From assembly GCA_038521825.1 (NCBI GenBank), contig JBCBKL010000001.1, positions 363,451-427,450 of the forward strand: DNA of 64,000 nucleotides. The letters run 5' to 3'. Below are positions 8,653-17,019 of the stretch, one piece after another. Both the position numbers and the translations under genes were made by a program. The stretch's first letter is position 1, and each line of letters begins with the position of its first letter. This DNA is from JBCBKL01 sp038521825. Lineage in GTDB: Bacteria; Pseudomonadota; Alphaproteobacteria; Rhodobacterales; Rhodobacteraceae. The notes below the pieces were generated by a model. It did no database searches, had not been told where the DNA came from, and saw nothing but the letters and a program-made list of their open reading frames with translations.

Positions 8653-9495
8653 ATGCGCATTGATAATGACCGGCTGGTCGGTAACGACAATCGGAAAGTG
8701 CAGTTCAAGAAAGCAGGAACAAGCGGTGGCGGGTTGACCGGCGGAAAGCCACGGTTCCTGGTTATCCACTACACCGCAAATGGATCGGCGGGTGGGGCGG
8801 TTAACTGGTTCACACGATCTGATGCCAATACATCGGCCCACCTTGTGATTGGCCATGATGGCGCGATCACCCAGCTTCTAAATTTCGACACTGTCGGCTG
8901 GCATGCTGGGAAGAGCGAGTGGAAGAACGTAAAGGGCCTTAACAGTCACTCCGTCGGGATCGAAGTGGTCAATTGGGGGATCCTTTCGAAATCGAGCGCG
9001 GGATCTTGGGTTTCCTGGACTGGTACACCGGTTCCTGATCAACGCGTCATTCTCGCAAGTCATCGCCATCGCCCCGGCCAGTCGGACGGATGGGAGGTAT
9101 TTGACGAGGTTCAGTTCATGGCGACTGTCGATGCGGCGCGCGCGATCGTCGAGGAGTACGGGATCGGGCCGTCGGATGTGGTCGGGCACGACGATATCTC
9201 GCCTGGGCGCAAGGTTGATCCGGGCCCCGCCTTTGACATGGATCGATTTCGGGGTTTGGTTTTCGGTCGGTCCGAAGACGATTGGAACGATCTTGCATAC
9301 AAGGTTCGATCGAATTCAGGACTGAACATGCGTAAGGGGCCGGGGGTCGATCACGAGGTCATCAAACTGCTCGACGACGGGGCCGAGGTGCATGCCATCG
9401 AGCAGACTGGAAAGTGGTGGTTGGTGGCCGAGGTGGTCAACGGCAAAGAGGATCAAACTGGCTACGTACACAGTCACTGGCTGCGACCTGCCTGA
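8653..9495 (+). CDS. N-acetylmuramoyl-L-alanine amidase (Amidase_2) with C-terminal SH3-like domain
   Basis: A 280-residue protein with an amidase_2/PGRP fold. Zinc ligands are read at VIHYTANG (His 39), the SAHLVIGHDG region, and GHDDISPGRKVDPG near residues 178-191. Residues about 215-280 form a bacterial SH3 domain (YKVRSNSGLNMRKGPG to the terminal GYVHSHWLRPA). The reaction cleaves the amide between muramic acid and the stem peptide. No signal peptide is visible: the N-terminus is MRIDNDRLVG with no hydrophobic stretch. So either export is by another route or the enzyme acts on internalised muropeptides or as an endolysin. GGGAGG precedes ATG 8653. Confidence 0.85.
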   Translation: MRIDNDRLVGNDNRKVQFKKAGTSGGGLTGGKPRFLVIHYTANGSAGGAVNWFTRSDANTSAHLVIGHDGAITQLLNFDTVGWHAGKSEWKNVKGLNSHSVGIEVVNWGILSKSSAGSWVSWTGTPVPDQRVILASHRHRPGQSDGWEVFDEVQFMATVDAARAIVEEYGIGPSDVVGHDDISPGRKVDPGPAFDMDRFRGLVFGRSEDDWNDLAYKVRSNSGLNMRKGPGVDHEVIKLLDDGAEVHAIEQTGKWWLVAEVVNGKEDQTGYVHSHWLRPA

Positions 9496-9514
9496 TTTCT
9501 TTCCCAAATAACTA

Positions 9515-9546
9515 CAAAACCCCGCAGACCATGGCCGCGGGGCTTT
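9515..9546. terminator. Bidirectional terminator between amidase and rpsU
   Basis: A hairpin with arms CCCCGC (9520-9525) and GCGGGG (9537-9542). It has a T-run after the stem in the rpsU direction (complement of CAAAAC) and a shorter CTTT in the amidase direction. It lies exactly between two convergent genes. Confidence 0.7.
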
Positions 9547-9575
9547 CGACTTGTTCGCAATGGATCAGAAGCGCC

Positions 9576-9782
9576 TTACAGCAGCCCTTCGCGTTGTGCC
9601 TTTTTGCGTGCGAGCTTGCGGGCCCGGCGAATGGCTTCGGCCTTTTCACGCGCCTTTTTCTCGGACGGTTTTTCGAAATGCTGCCGCAGCTTCATTTCGC
9701 GAAAAACACCTTCGCGTTGCAGCTTTTTCTTCAGCGCGCGAAGCGCTTGATCGACATTGTTGTCGCGAACACTAACCTGCAT
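9576..9782 (-). CDS. rpsU: 30S ribosomal protein S21
   Basis: A 68-residue very basic protein starting MQVSVRDNNVDQALRALKKK and containing REMKLRQHFEKPSEKKAREKAEA. It is full length for S21. S21 sits near the anti-Shine-Dalgarno end of 16S rRNA and helps initiation. The ribosome site AAAGGTGGTGA precedes the ATG. It is divergent from the COQ9-family gene, an arrangement common in Rhodobacteraceae. Confidence 0.96.
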   Translation of the reverse strand: MQVSVRDNNVDQALRALKKKLQREGVFREMKLRQHFEKPSEKKAREKAEAIRRARKLARKKAQREGLL

Positions 9783-9889
9783 GTGGTTGTCACCACCTTT
9801 CTAGATTTGAGTTGCAAGGATTTGCAGGAGGTGGCCGTATAGCAAGGCGCTGCTATCTTGTCCAGTGCGCGGTTCCACAGGAGGCTCGG

Positions 9890-10588
9890 ATGGCCATACC
9901 TTACGACGAAACCAAATCTAAGCTACTCAACGCTGCCTTGGGCCACGTGCCGTTTGACGGCTGGTCCGAGGTCACATTCCGCGCCGCCGCTGCGGATGCG
10001 GGGGTGGAATTGTCGATGGCGCGGGCGGTATGCCCCAGAGGAGCGATCGACTTGGCGGTCGCGTACCACGACCGCGGCGATGCGCTGATGATCGAGCGCC
10101 TCAAATCTACCGACATGACCGAGTTGCGGTTTCGCGACAAGGTCGCTTTGGCAGTCCGGTGCAGGATCGAAGCCGTCGATGACAGAGAGGCGGTGCGCCG
10201 CGGAACCACTCTGTTTTCCTTGCCAATGCACGCTGCCGATGGCGCCCGACTGATCTGGGGCACCGCGGACAAGATCTGGGACACGTTGGGTGACACGTCT
10301 GATGACGTGAACTGGTACACCAAACGCGCCACGCTAAGCGGAGTCTACTCTTCCACGATCCTGTTCTGGCTTGGCGACGATAGCGTCGATCATCAAGCGA
10401 CTTGGGAATTCCTGGATCGGCGGATCGACAACGTGATGCAGTTCGAAAAGCTCAAGGCCCAGGTGCGTGACAATCCTGTTCTGAGCCGATTGATGGCGGG
10501 GCCCAATTGGGTTCTTGGTCAGATCAAAGCACCGCCGCGCATGCCAGATATCGATCTGCCGGGATCTTGGAGCGATCCCGGGCGCTAA
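9890..10588 (+). CDS. COQ9 family protein (ubiquinone biosynthesis accessory)
   Basis: A 232-residue protein with a TetR-like helical N-terminus (KSKLLNAALGHVPFDGWSEV, then FRAAAADAGVE) and the COQ9 core (DVNWYTKRATLSGVYSSTILFWLGDDS, then ATWEFLDRRIDNVMQFEK). COQ9 proteins bind lipids and help the COQ7 hydroxylation step in ubiquinone synthesis. The frame continues 78 bases upstream, but CAGGAGG at 9878-9884 fixes ATG 9890. Its TAA shares four bases with the stop of the convergent membrane gene. Confidence 0.9.
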   Translation: MAIPYDETKSKLLNAALGHVPFDGWSEVTFRAAAADAGVELSMARAVCPRGAIDLAVAYHDRGDALMIERLKSTDMTELRFRDKVALAVRCRIEAVDDREAVRRGTTLFSLPMHAADGARLIWGTADKIWDTLGDTSDDVNWYTKRATLSGVYSSTILFWLGDDSVDHQATWEFLDRRIDNVMQFEKLKAQVRDNPVLSRLMAGPNWVLGQIKAPPRMPDIDLPGSWSDPGR

Positions 10589-10932
10589 GGATTAACGACG
10601 AAGCCGATCACCACCGCTTGGACCGCGACGACGAAAATGTTCGTCATCACCACAGGATTGCGAACTCCAAGCATCGAGGCCGTCGCGAGCTTATAGACGA
10701 TCTGAACCGCGAATAGCCCGAACGTCATTGGCACGGCCCAGGCGACGCCCAGCGTCAGCGCCACAAGCAGACCGACGCTCACCACCGCGATAGCACCGTA
10801 GACGCGAGTGAGAATCTCACGGGCATTGGTTTTGGGGCCCATCACCGTTTCGATCGACCCGCGATCAAGCAGCAAAGCGCTCAGAATCGGTAAGAGGATT
10901 ACAATGTTCAAGATCAGGGCGAGGCTGAGCAT
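10585..10932 (-). CDS. Small conserved integral membrane protein of unknown function
   Basis: A 115-residue protein with about four predicted membrane helices: residues 3-22, 45-63, 66-85 and 95-113 (TNIFVVAVQAVVIGFVV). Between the first two is a short polar loop rich in Arg, Lys and Glu. I recognise no catalytic or transport motif and do not assign a family. Its tail overlaps COQ9 by four bases. The next gene starts 60 bases away on the opposite strand, so the two may share a divergent promoter region. Confidence 0.7.
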   Translation of the reverse strand: MLSLALILNIVILLPILSALLLDRGSIETVMGPKTNAREILTRVYGAIAVVSVGLLVALTLGVAWAVPMTFGLFAVQIVYKLATASMLGVRNPVVMTNIFVVAVQAVVIGFVVNP

Positions 10933-10991
10933 CCGACTTCCTTTTTAACCACGAGCATAATACGAGCAGCTAAACAGGATGGATCAAAGCG

Positions 10992-11981
10992 ATGCCCAGA
11001 TTTATGCGAGCGATTGAAATCACGTCTCCGGGTGGCCCCGAAGTTCTGACACCCACGGATCGGGCACGACCAGTCGCTGCGCATGGTCAGGTCGTTGTCG
11101 AAGTCGCATGGGCTGGCGTTAATCGCCCGGATGCCCTGCAGCGCGCGGGCCTATACAATCCACCGCCGGGCGCGAGCGATTTGCCCGGTTTGGAGGCATC
11201 GGGTCATGTGGTCGAGGTCGGCCCGGGCGTGACTGGCTTGAGCATTGGTGACGCCGTCTGTGCGCTGCTGCCGGGTGGCGGCTATGCCGAGTATGTCGCG
11301 ACGCCCGCCGCCCATTGCTTGCCGGTGCCGTCGGGAATGAGCCTGAGGGAGGCCGCGTGTCTGCCCGAGACGTTCTTTACCGTCTGGACCAATGTTTTTG
11401 ATCGCGGCTTCTTGCAAAGCGGTGAACGCTTTCTGGTCCACGGCGGATCTAGCGGCATCGGAACGACGGCCATCCAGCTTGCCAACGCTTTCGGTGCCCG
11501 AGTATTCACGACCGCCGGCTCCGAAGAAAAATGCGAAGCGTGCGTTGCCCTAGGTGCTGAACGGGCGATCAACTATCGAGATGACGATTTCGTTGCGGTG
11601 ATGAAAGCCGACGGCGGCGCCAACCTCATCCTTGATATGGTTGGCGGCCCCTACATTTCTCGCAACCTTTCTGCCTTGGCAGATGACGGTCGGTTGGTTC
11701 AGATCGCGTTTCTGCAAGGTCCCAAAGCCGAAGTAAATTTTGCCCAGCTCATGACGCGGCGCCTCACCATGACCGGCAGTACTCTACGCCCGCAAAGCGA
11801 TCTGGCCAAAGCCAAGATCGCACAGGACCTGCACGAAGCGGTATGGCCGCTTTTGTCGAACGGGAGGGTGAAGCCGGTGATGGATTCGGAGTTTGATTTC
11901 GAGGATGCATCGGCGGCCCATGCCCGTATGGAGACGTCATCCCACATCGGAAAGATCGTGCTCAAGGTAAAAGGCGGTTGA
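10992..11981 (+). CDS. NAD(P)H quinone oxidoreductase, PIG3/QOR family
   Basis: A 329-residue medium-chain dehydrogenase without structural zinc ligands. It has the QOR pattern: GroES-like N-half (VAWAGVNRPDALQRAGLYNPPPG, GLEASGHVVEVG), a nucleotide-binding fold (VHGGSSGIGTTAIQLANAFGA) and the ALGAERAINYRDDDF segment. The opening MRAIEITSPGGPEVL is typical of the PIG3 subfamily, which reduces quinones with NADPH. An alternative start at 11004 exists, but AGGA at about 10975 favours 10992 only weakly. It converges with the RNase T2 gene nine bases away. Confidence 0.85.
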   Translation: MPRFMRAIEITSPGGPEVLTPTDRARPVAAHGQVVVEVAWAGVNRPDALQRAGLYNPPPGASDLPGLEASGHVVEVGPGVTGLSIGDAVCALLPGGGYAEYVATPAAHCLPVPSGMSLREAACLPETFFTVWTNVFDRGFLQSGERFLVHGGSSGIGTTAIQLANAFGARVFTTAGSEEKCEACVALGAERAINYRDDDFVAVMKADGGANLILDMVGGPYISRNLSALADDGRLVQIAFLQGPKAEVNFAQLMTRRLTMTGSTLRPQSDLAKAKIAQDLHEAVWPLLSNGRVKPVMDSEFDFEDASAAHARMETSSHIGKIVLKVKGG

Positions 11982-11990
11982 CCGGGGTCG

Positions 11991-12623
11991 TTAGCGGATC
12001 GGCGTAAAGAGTGCGGATTTGGCACGGCAGTCCCGCACGACGTCCTGACCGCACGGCACCGGATCGAGGGATTTTGAAAGACAGATCCGCGCCTCCTGAA
12101 TGTGGCCATCTCGGCACGTGATGGTGATTCCGTCCGACTCGAAATCGGAATTTGCTTTGAGAAACGCCTCCTCTACCACTTTGGGTGGTAGCTTCACGAT
12201 CTTGTCTAGGCGTCGAAAGACCGTTGGCCGAGTGATTTTGTCATAAGCCTCCCTCGACAGCGCAAAGTAATCTGCCGCCTGCAGACCCGTGCAGGTACCG
12301 TGTTTTTTCCATTGATGCCATGCAAGGCCGCCGCTGCCCATGATATCGGTCATCGAAGCGGTCATGCCCCGCGATGGCGGGCGTGCGATAGTGTTGCAGT
12401 ATTCGGGATATCCGCGGTGATATTGCGGCCATAGCCCATGCAGCAGCCAGCCGTGGTCATGACGGTCGTCGCATTGGTCCGACTTCCGCGCATCGCCTTC
12501 TATGGCGCACCAGTTCGGAGACCAGCTCAGGGCCAGAACGTAGTAGTCGAAGTCACCCGCCCGGTCCGCGTGTGCGGGTCTCAGGACCGCCAGAAGGCCG
12601 AAACAGATCACGAGCAGACGCAT
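11991..12623 (-). CDS. Ribonuclease T2 family protein
   Basis: A 210-residue protein with a signal peptide (hydrophobic 3-15, cleavage near AHA-D at 19-20), so periplasmic. CAS-1 is present as HGLWPQY with the catalytic His at 62. CAS-2 reads WHQWKKHGTC (102-111). In fungal and plant enzymes the residue after the first His of CAS-2 is the catalytic Glu; here it is Gln 104. Paired cysteines along the chain fit the disulfide-rich fold. Family members cleave RNA non-specifically through a 2',3'-cyclic phosphate. The Gln could reduce activity, though bacterial members vary here. The start is placed at the ATG that begins the signal peptide rather than 39 bases upstream. Confidence 0.85.
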   Translation of the reverse strand: MRLLVICFGLLAVLRPAHADRAGDFDYYVLALSWSPNWCAIEGDARKSDQCDDRHDHGWLLHGLWPQYHRGYPEYCNTIARPPSRGMTASMTDIMGSGGLAWHQWKKHGTCTGLQAADYFALSREAYDKITRPTVFRRLDKIVKLPPKVVEEAFLKANSDFESDGITITCRDGHIQEARICLSKSLDPVPCGQDVVRDCRAKSALFTPIR

Positions 12624-12762
12624 GAGGCCTTTCCTTTGCCATTCGGCAGGATTATAAACCACCTAAGTTCCCCCACAACGGAAACCCGTTCCGGGCCAGC
12701 CCGGAACCTCCTGGAGACAGGAGACGGTCGTTTCGTATCGGGTGCATTGAGGAGTATCAGAG

Positions 12763-13506
12763 ATGTCAAAGCCGATCATGGCCAAAGCTACAGCCGTTTG
12801 GCTGGTGGACAATACAACGATCAGCTTCAAGCAGATCGCGGATTTCGTTGGCATGCACGAACTTGAGGTGCAGGGCATCGCCGACGGCGACGTTGCTGCT
12901 GGCGTCAAGGGGTTCGATCCGATCGCCAACAACCAGTTGACGCAGGAAGAGATCGATCAGGCCGAGGCCGATCCGGTGCACAAGCTCAAGCTCAAGTTCA
13001 ATCCGTCGGCGGTTGGTGAAGAAAAGCGTCGCGGGCCACGCTATACGCCGCTGTCCAAACGGCAGGACCGTCCCGCTGCGATCTTGTGGCTGGTGAAGTT
13101 CCATCCCGAATTGACCGACGGGCAGATTTCCAAGCTGGTTGGTACGACCAAGCCGACGATCCAATCGATCCGTGAGCGGACGCACTGGAATATCTCGAAC
13201 ATCCAACCCGTTGATCCCGTGGCTCTGGGTCTCACCAAGCAGTCGGAACTGGATGCGGCAGTTCAGAAGGCTGCGGCGAAAAAGTCCGCCGATGGTGATC
13301 TAATGAGCGATGATGAACGCCGCAAACTCGTTGGAACCGAGCAGAGTCTTGAGATGGAAGCCGAGCCGAAGATCCCGACGGCGATAGAAGGGCTCGAGAC
13401 GTTCTCGCTAACCGGCGGTGATGACGAGGAAGAGGAAGACAATCTCGTTGACGCTGAGAGCTTCTTCAACCTGCCAAAGGGCGGTCCCGAGGACGAACAA
13501 CCCTAG
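12763..13506 (+). CDS. trcR: Cell-cycle transcriptional regulator TrcR (DUF1013)
   Basis: A 247-residue alphaproteobacterial protein. The N-terminal half has two helix-turn-helix-like units: residues about 8-40 (ATAVWLVDNTTISFKQIADF) and about 105-145 (RPAAILWLVKFHPELTDGQI, then SKLVGTTKPTIQSIRERTHW). The C-terminal third is disordered and highly acidic, with a DDEEEEDN run and a final AESFFNLP motif. Members are annotated as TrcR, linked to CtrA/GcrA-type cell-cycle control. A strong ribosome site (GAGGAG) precedes the ATG, and a good terminator follows at 13543-13571, so it is monocistronic. Confidence 0.88.
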   Translation: MSKPIMAKATAVWLVDNTTISFKQIADFVGMHELEVQGIADGDVAAGVKGFDPIANNQLTQEEIDQAEADPVHKLKLKFNPSAVGEEKRRGPRYTPLSKRQDRPAAILWLVKFHPELTDGQISKLVGTTKPTIQSIRERTHWNISNIQPVDPVALGLTKQSELDAAVQKAAAKKSADGDLMSDDERRKLVGTEQSLEMEAEPKIPTAIEGLETFSLTGGDDEEEEDNLVDAESFFNLPKGGPEDEQP

Positions 13507-13542
13507 TCAGCGAGCCCGAAACCTTTCGATGAGAATAGTGGT

Positions 13543-13571
13543 CGGGCGCTGTGAAGCGCCCGCTATTTTTC
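13543..13571 (+). terminator. Rho-independent terminator after trcR
   Basis: An eight-base perfect stem CGGGCGCT/AGCGCCCG (13543-13550 and 13555-13562) with a GTGA tetraloop, followed by CTATTTTT. It lies 37 bases after the trcR stop. Confidence 0.88.
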
Positions 13572-13609
13572 TAAGATATGCAGGCAGGTCGAAACCCGGG
13601 GCCAAGGGT

Positions 13610-14203
13610 TCAGATCGCTTTACGTGCCTTAAGCGCTGCCGAGATCGTGCCGTCGTCGAGATAGTCCAACTCTCCGCCAATCGGCACACCTTGGGCGAGC
13701 GACGTAATCTTGACCCGTTCTTCCAGCTGTTCGGCGATGTAGTGGGCGGTGGTTTGTCCGTCGATCGTGGCGTTGAGCGCCAGGATCACCTCGGTTACGT
13801 TTTCGGTCTCGACCCGGTCGATCAGCCGGGGAATGCGCAGGTCTTCGGGTCCGACGGCATCCAATGCGGATAATGTGCCGCCCAGAACATGATAGCGACC
13901 TTTGAAAACCTGTGCCCGCTCCATCGCCCAAAGATCGGCGACATCCTCGACGACACAGATCTCGCCCGTCGCCCGCTTCTCGCTCGCGCATATGTCGCAA
14001 ACATCAGCGGTGCCGATGTTCCCGCAGTTGAGGCATTCGCGGGCGGTGGCTGCCACGTTCTGCATGAGATCGGCCAAGGGACCCAGCAAGAGGGCCCTTT
14101 TCCGGATCAGATGCAGGACGGCGCGGCGGGCCGACCTCGGGCCCAGGCCCGGCAGCTTCGCCATCATCTCGATCAGCGTTTCGATTTCTTTGGTCGAGCT
14201 CAC
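13610..14203 (-). CDS. recR: Recombination protein RecR
   Basis: A 197-residue protein with the RecR order: N-terminal helix-hairpin-helix (MMAKLPGLGPRSARRAVLH), a four-cysteine zinc finger (CLNCGNIGTADVCDIC, about 57-72), a Toprim domain (ICVVEDVADLWAMER with acidic metal residues) and a C-terminal Walker-like segment. RecFOR loads RecA on gapped DNA. It starts at GTG 14203, seven bases after the ybaB stop, and is therefore translated within the dnaX-ybaB-recR block. Confidence 0.95.
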   Translation of the reverse strand: MSSTKEIETLIEMMAKLPGLGPRSARRAVLHLIRKRALLLGPLADLMQNVAATARECLNCGNIGTADVCDICASEKRATGEICVVEDVADLWAMERAQVFKGRYHVLGGTLSALDAVGPEDLRIPRLIDRVETENVTEVILALNATIDGQTTAHYIAEQLEERVKITSLAQGVPIGGELDYLDDGTISAALKARKAI

Positions 14204-14210
14204 AGAGCGG

Positions 14211-14555
14211 TCAGAATGGCAGCTTCATTCCCGCGGGCAGTCCCAGCCCTTCGGTCAGCTTTGCCATTTCTTCCTGTGCTTTTTGAGATGCCTTGGTCTG
14301 GGCATCCTTGATCGCCGCAAGGATCAGATCCTCGACGACTTCCTTGTCATCGCTGTTGAAGATCGATGGGTCGATGTCCAGCGCCGTCAGCTCGCCCTTG
14401 GCCGTCGCCGTCGCCTTGACCAGACCCGCGCCGCTTTCGCCGGTGACCGTGACGCTTTCCAGATCGTCCTGCATCTGCGCCATCTTGGTCTGCATTTCCT
14501 GGGCTTTCTTCATCATCCCGGCCATATCGCCGAGGCCGCCGAGGCCTTTGAGCAT
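14211..14555 (-). CDS. ybaB: YbaB/EbfC family nucleoid-associated protein
   Basis: A 114-residue protein, the full length of the family. It starts with MLKGLGGLGDMAGMMKKAQEMQ and shows the central GLVKATATAKGELTALDIDP motif. Dimers bind DNA with little sequence preference and are found between dnaX and recR in many bacteria, as here. GGGAGA precedes the ATG. Confidence 0.93.
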   Translation of the reverse strand: MLKGLGGLGDMAGMMKKAQEMQTKMAQMQDDLESVTVTGESGAGLVKATATAKGELTALDIDPSIFNSDDKEVVEDLILAAIKDAQTKASQKAQEEMAKLTEGLGLPAGMKLPF

Positions 14556-14630
14556 TTGGTGTCTCCCGTGGTGTGTTTAGGGTCGGTTTACATGGTTGGG
14601 GCGCGACGGGCCACTGTCAACTCAGGGCAA

Positions 14631-15095
14631 TCATAGTTCCTTTGAGTACCAATAACGTTGCGGCCTGAAGCCGGATTTGCCGAAAGCCGCCTGTGCATCG
14701 ACATTGTCTGCCCACGTATCCAGCATGATCTCGTCGCAGCGCTGCTCGCGCGCCGTTGCTTCAATTCTTGAGATCAGCGCTTTGCCGATGCCCTGTCTCT
14801 GCGCCGATGGCAAAACCGCGATGTGTTCAATGTGCATGCGGTTGCGCGCGTGGGTCAGCGGTGAATTCGGCCTCAAATACTGCCGCGCCATCAGGTAGGC
14901 CAAGATCTGACCCTTGCGCAAAGCAAGCAGTATATGTGCGTGAGGATCCTGCAGACAGGTCGCAAAGAATTGTCGCAAGGCTCGCGCGTTTGGGTCGGCG
15001 CGGAAATGCTTTGGATAATTGTTGGCATGCCAGCGCTGCACGACCGCGTTCAGGCTGACGAGATCATCCAGATCCGCACTGTCCGCTGGGCGCAC
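14631..15095 (-). CDS. GNAT-family N-acetyltransferase
   Basis: A 154-residue protein with the GNAT core. The acetyl-CoA loop reads VLPSAQRQGIGKALI (Q/R-x-x-G-x-G/A), preceded by a beta strand with HIEHIAV and followed by AREQRCDEIMLDTWADNVDAQAAF and the terminal FRPQRYWYSKEL. The acceptor substrate is unknown. The start is GTG 15095 with no strong ribosome site, 40 bases downstream of the dnaX stop. It lies between dnaX and ybaB, which are normally neighbours, so it looks like an insertion into the block. Confidence 0.82.
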   Translation of the reverse strand: MRPADSADLDDLVSLNAVVQRWHANNYPKHFRADPNARALRQFFATCLQDPHAHILLALRKGQILAYLMARQYLRPNSPLTHARNRMHIEHIAVLPSAQRQGIGKALISRIEATAREQRCDEIMLDTWADNVDAQAAFGKSGFRPQRYWYSKEL

Positions 15096-15135
15096 AACTA
15101 GCGCTTGCTCATCATTCCCGTCGCCGCAGATAATT

Positions 15136-16881
15136 CTAATCCTCTTCGAACGGGTCCCATTCTTCGTCGACCTCCGGCAGCGCCTCCTCCACGGCCTCGG
15201 CCATGATGTCTTTTGCCGTCCGGATCGACTTGATCCGGGCTTTGGGAAATTGGGCGATGACGGCCTGCACCAAAGGGTGTTTCTCTGCCTCGGCTTTCAA
15301 TTCCAGATCTGCGGCATCGCGGGTTTCCGCGATTGTTGGGCCGCCCCCTGCGTTGACGACAATCACCGCCCAGCGATTGCCTGTCCAGGTCTGAAGTCTG
15401 GCACCCAAACGCTGGGCAAGGTCCCGGGGGGCATTTTCGACCGGTACAAATTCGACCCGGCCCGGCTGGTAGGCGGCCAGCTTCAAGCTCGTCTCGACTT
15501 CGACCAGCAGCTTTACGTCACGGTTGGCGCGGATCAGCTCAACTACGTGATCGAAGGTCGGGTAGCGGGCCAGCGCCTGATCAACGGCAGGGGCCAATTG
15601 GGCGATCGGCGCGCCCGAGGGCGTGTCTGTCTGTTGCCGATGCCGCGTTGAAACCGGATCGGCCTGTCTGATCGTCGCAGCGTGCTTTCCGCCGGGGCCG
15701 CTGGGGGGCATCGACGGCGGGTTCTGGCTTTGCAGCTTCCGCACCAGCTCTTCGGGGCTGGGCAGGTCGGCCACATGGGTCATCCGGATGACCGCCATCT
15801 CGGCGGCCATCATTGCATTTGGGGCTGCGGCAACTTCGTCCAAGGCCTTCAAAAGCATCTGCCAAAGACGGGTCAGCACCCGCATCGGCAGCGCCTCGGC
15901 CATCTGGCGCCCGCGTGTCCGCTCGTCCGGCGAGATTGTGGGATCTTCCGCGGCCTCAGGCGTGATTTTGACGACCGATACCCAATGCGTGATCTCGGCG
16001 AGATCGCGCAGCACGGCCATCGGGTCCGCTCCGTCAGCATACTGTGCGCCCAGTTCGGTCAAGGCCGCCGCCGGGTCACCGCGCAGGATCATGTCGGCCA
16101 GATCCATGACCCGGCCCCGGTCCGCCAGCCCGAGCATTGCCCGGACCTGTTCAGCACTCGTTTCGCCTGCGCCGTGACTGATCGCCTGGTCCAGCAGTGA
16201 GGTGGCGTCGCGGGCTGATCCCTCCGCTGCGCGGGTGATCAATGCGAGTGCATCATCTGCGATCGCAGCGCCTTCGGACGTGGCAATCTTACGCAAAAGC
16301 GCAATCATCACCTCGGGTTCGATCCTGCGCAGATCAAACCGCTGGCAGCGGGAAAGGACCGTAACCGGTACTTTTCGTATCTCGGTGGTGGCGAAGATGA
16401 ATTTTACATGAGCTGGCGGCTCTTCCAGCGTCTTGAGCAGCGCATTGAAGGCACTGGTCGACAGCATGTGCACTTCGTCGATGATGTAGATCTTGTAGCG
16501 GGCAGACGCCGCGCGGTAGTTCACGCTGTCGATGATTTCGCGGATATCTCCGACGCCCGTGCGGCTGGCGGCGTCCATCTCCATTACATCGACGTGTCGG
16601 CCTTCCATGATCGCGACGCAGTGCTCGCACGTTCCGCAGGGGTCGGTTGTCGGGCCGCCCTGACCATCGGGCCCGATGCAGTTCATGCCCTTGGCGATGA
16701 TCCGGGCAGTCGTCGTTTTGCCCGTTCCGCGAATCCCCGTCATGATGAAGGCCTGTGCGATCCGGTCCGCGTCAAACGCGTTCTTGAGCGTGCGGACCAT
16801 CGCATCCTGACCGACGAGATCGGCAAAGGTCTCGGGGCGATATTTGCGGGCTAGCACCTGGTAGGCGGGCTGTTCGGACAT
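15136..16881 (-). CDS. dnaX: DNA polymerase III subunits gamma/tau
   Basis: A 581-residue clamp-loader ATPase. Walker A is GIRGTGKTT (about 49-57), followed by a four-Cys zinc module (CIGPDGQGG...CGTCEHC, about 67-88) and Walker B with DEVHMLS. The arginine-finger SRC motif lies in TVLSRCQRFDLRRI. Residues after about 380 form the tau-specific region, Pro-rich then an acidic end. The protein loads the beta clamp and couples polymerases at the fork. No obvious slippery A-run for a gamma frameshift was noticed. It heads the dnaX-GNAT-ybaB-recR block. Confidence 0.96.
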   Translation of the reverse strand: MSEQPAYQVLARKYRPETFADLVGQDAMVRTLKNAFDADRIAQAFIMTGIRGTGKTTTARIIAKGMNCIGPDGQGGPTTDPCGTCEHCVAIMEGRHVDVMEMDAASRTGVGDIREIIDSVNYRAASARYKIYIIDEVHMLSTSAFNALLKTLEEPPAHVKFIFATTEIRKVPVTVLSRCQRFDLRRIEPEVMIALLRKIATSEGAAIADDALALITRAAEGSARDATSLLDQAISHGAGETSAEQVRAMLGLADRGRVMDLADMILRGDPAAALTELGAQYADGADPMAVLRDLAEITHWVSVVKITPEAAEDPTISPDERTRGRQMAEALPMRVLTRLWQMLLKALDEVAAAPNAMMAAEMAVIRMTHVADLPSPEELVRKLQSQNPPSMPPSGPGGKHAATIRQADPVSTRHRQQTDTPSGAPIAQLAPAVDQALARYPTFDHVVELIRANRDVKLLVEVETSLKLAAYQPGRVEFVPVENAPRDLAQRLGARLQTWTGNRWAVIVVNAGGGPTIAETRDAADLELKAEAEKHPLVQAVIAQFPKARIKSIRTAKDIMAEAVEEALPEVDEEWDPFEED

Positions 16882-17019
16882 AGGAACTCGGCGTTTGGAC
16901 GATGGCCAACCTAGACCGTCGCGCGAGAGCCGTCCACCGGGTCGGCAACGATCACCCGTGGAAATCTGCCGGGTTCAAAATCGCCCCGGGGCATCAGGTT
17001 TCGAAGAGTGAGGAGAGAA

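Noticed and set aside
15019..15651. 210-codon forward frame opposite dnaX
   Set aside because: It is antisense to the conserved dnaX tail and has no family features. High GC content easily leaves long antisense frames open.
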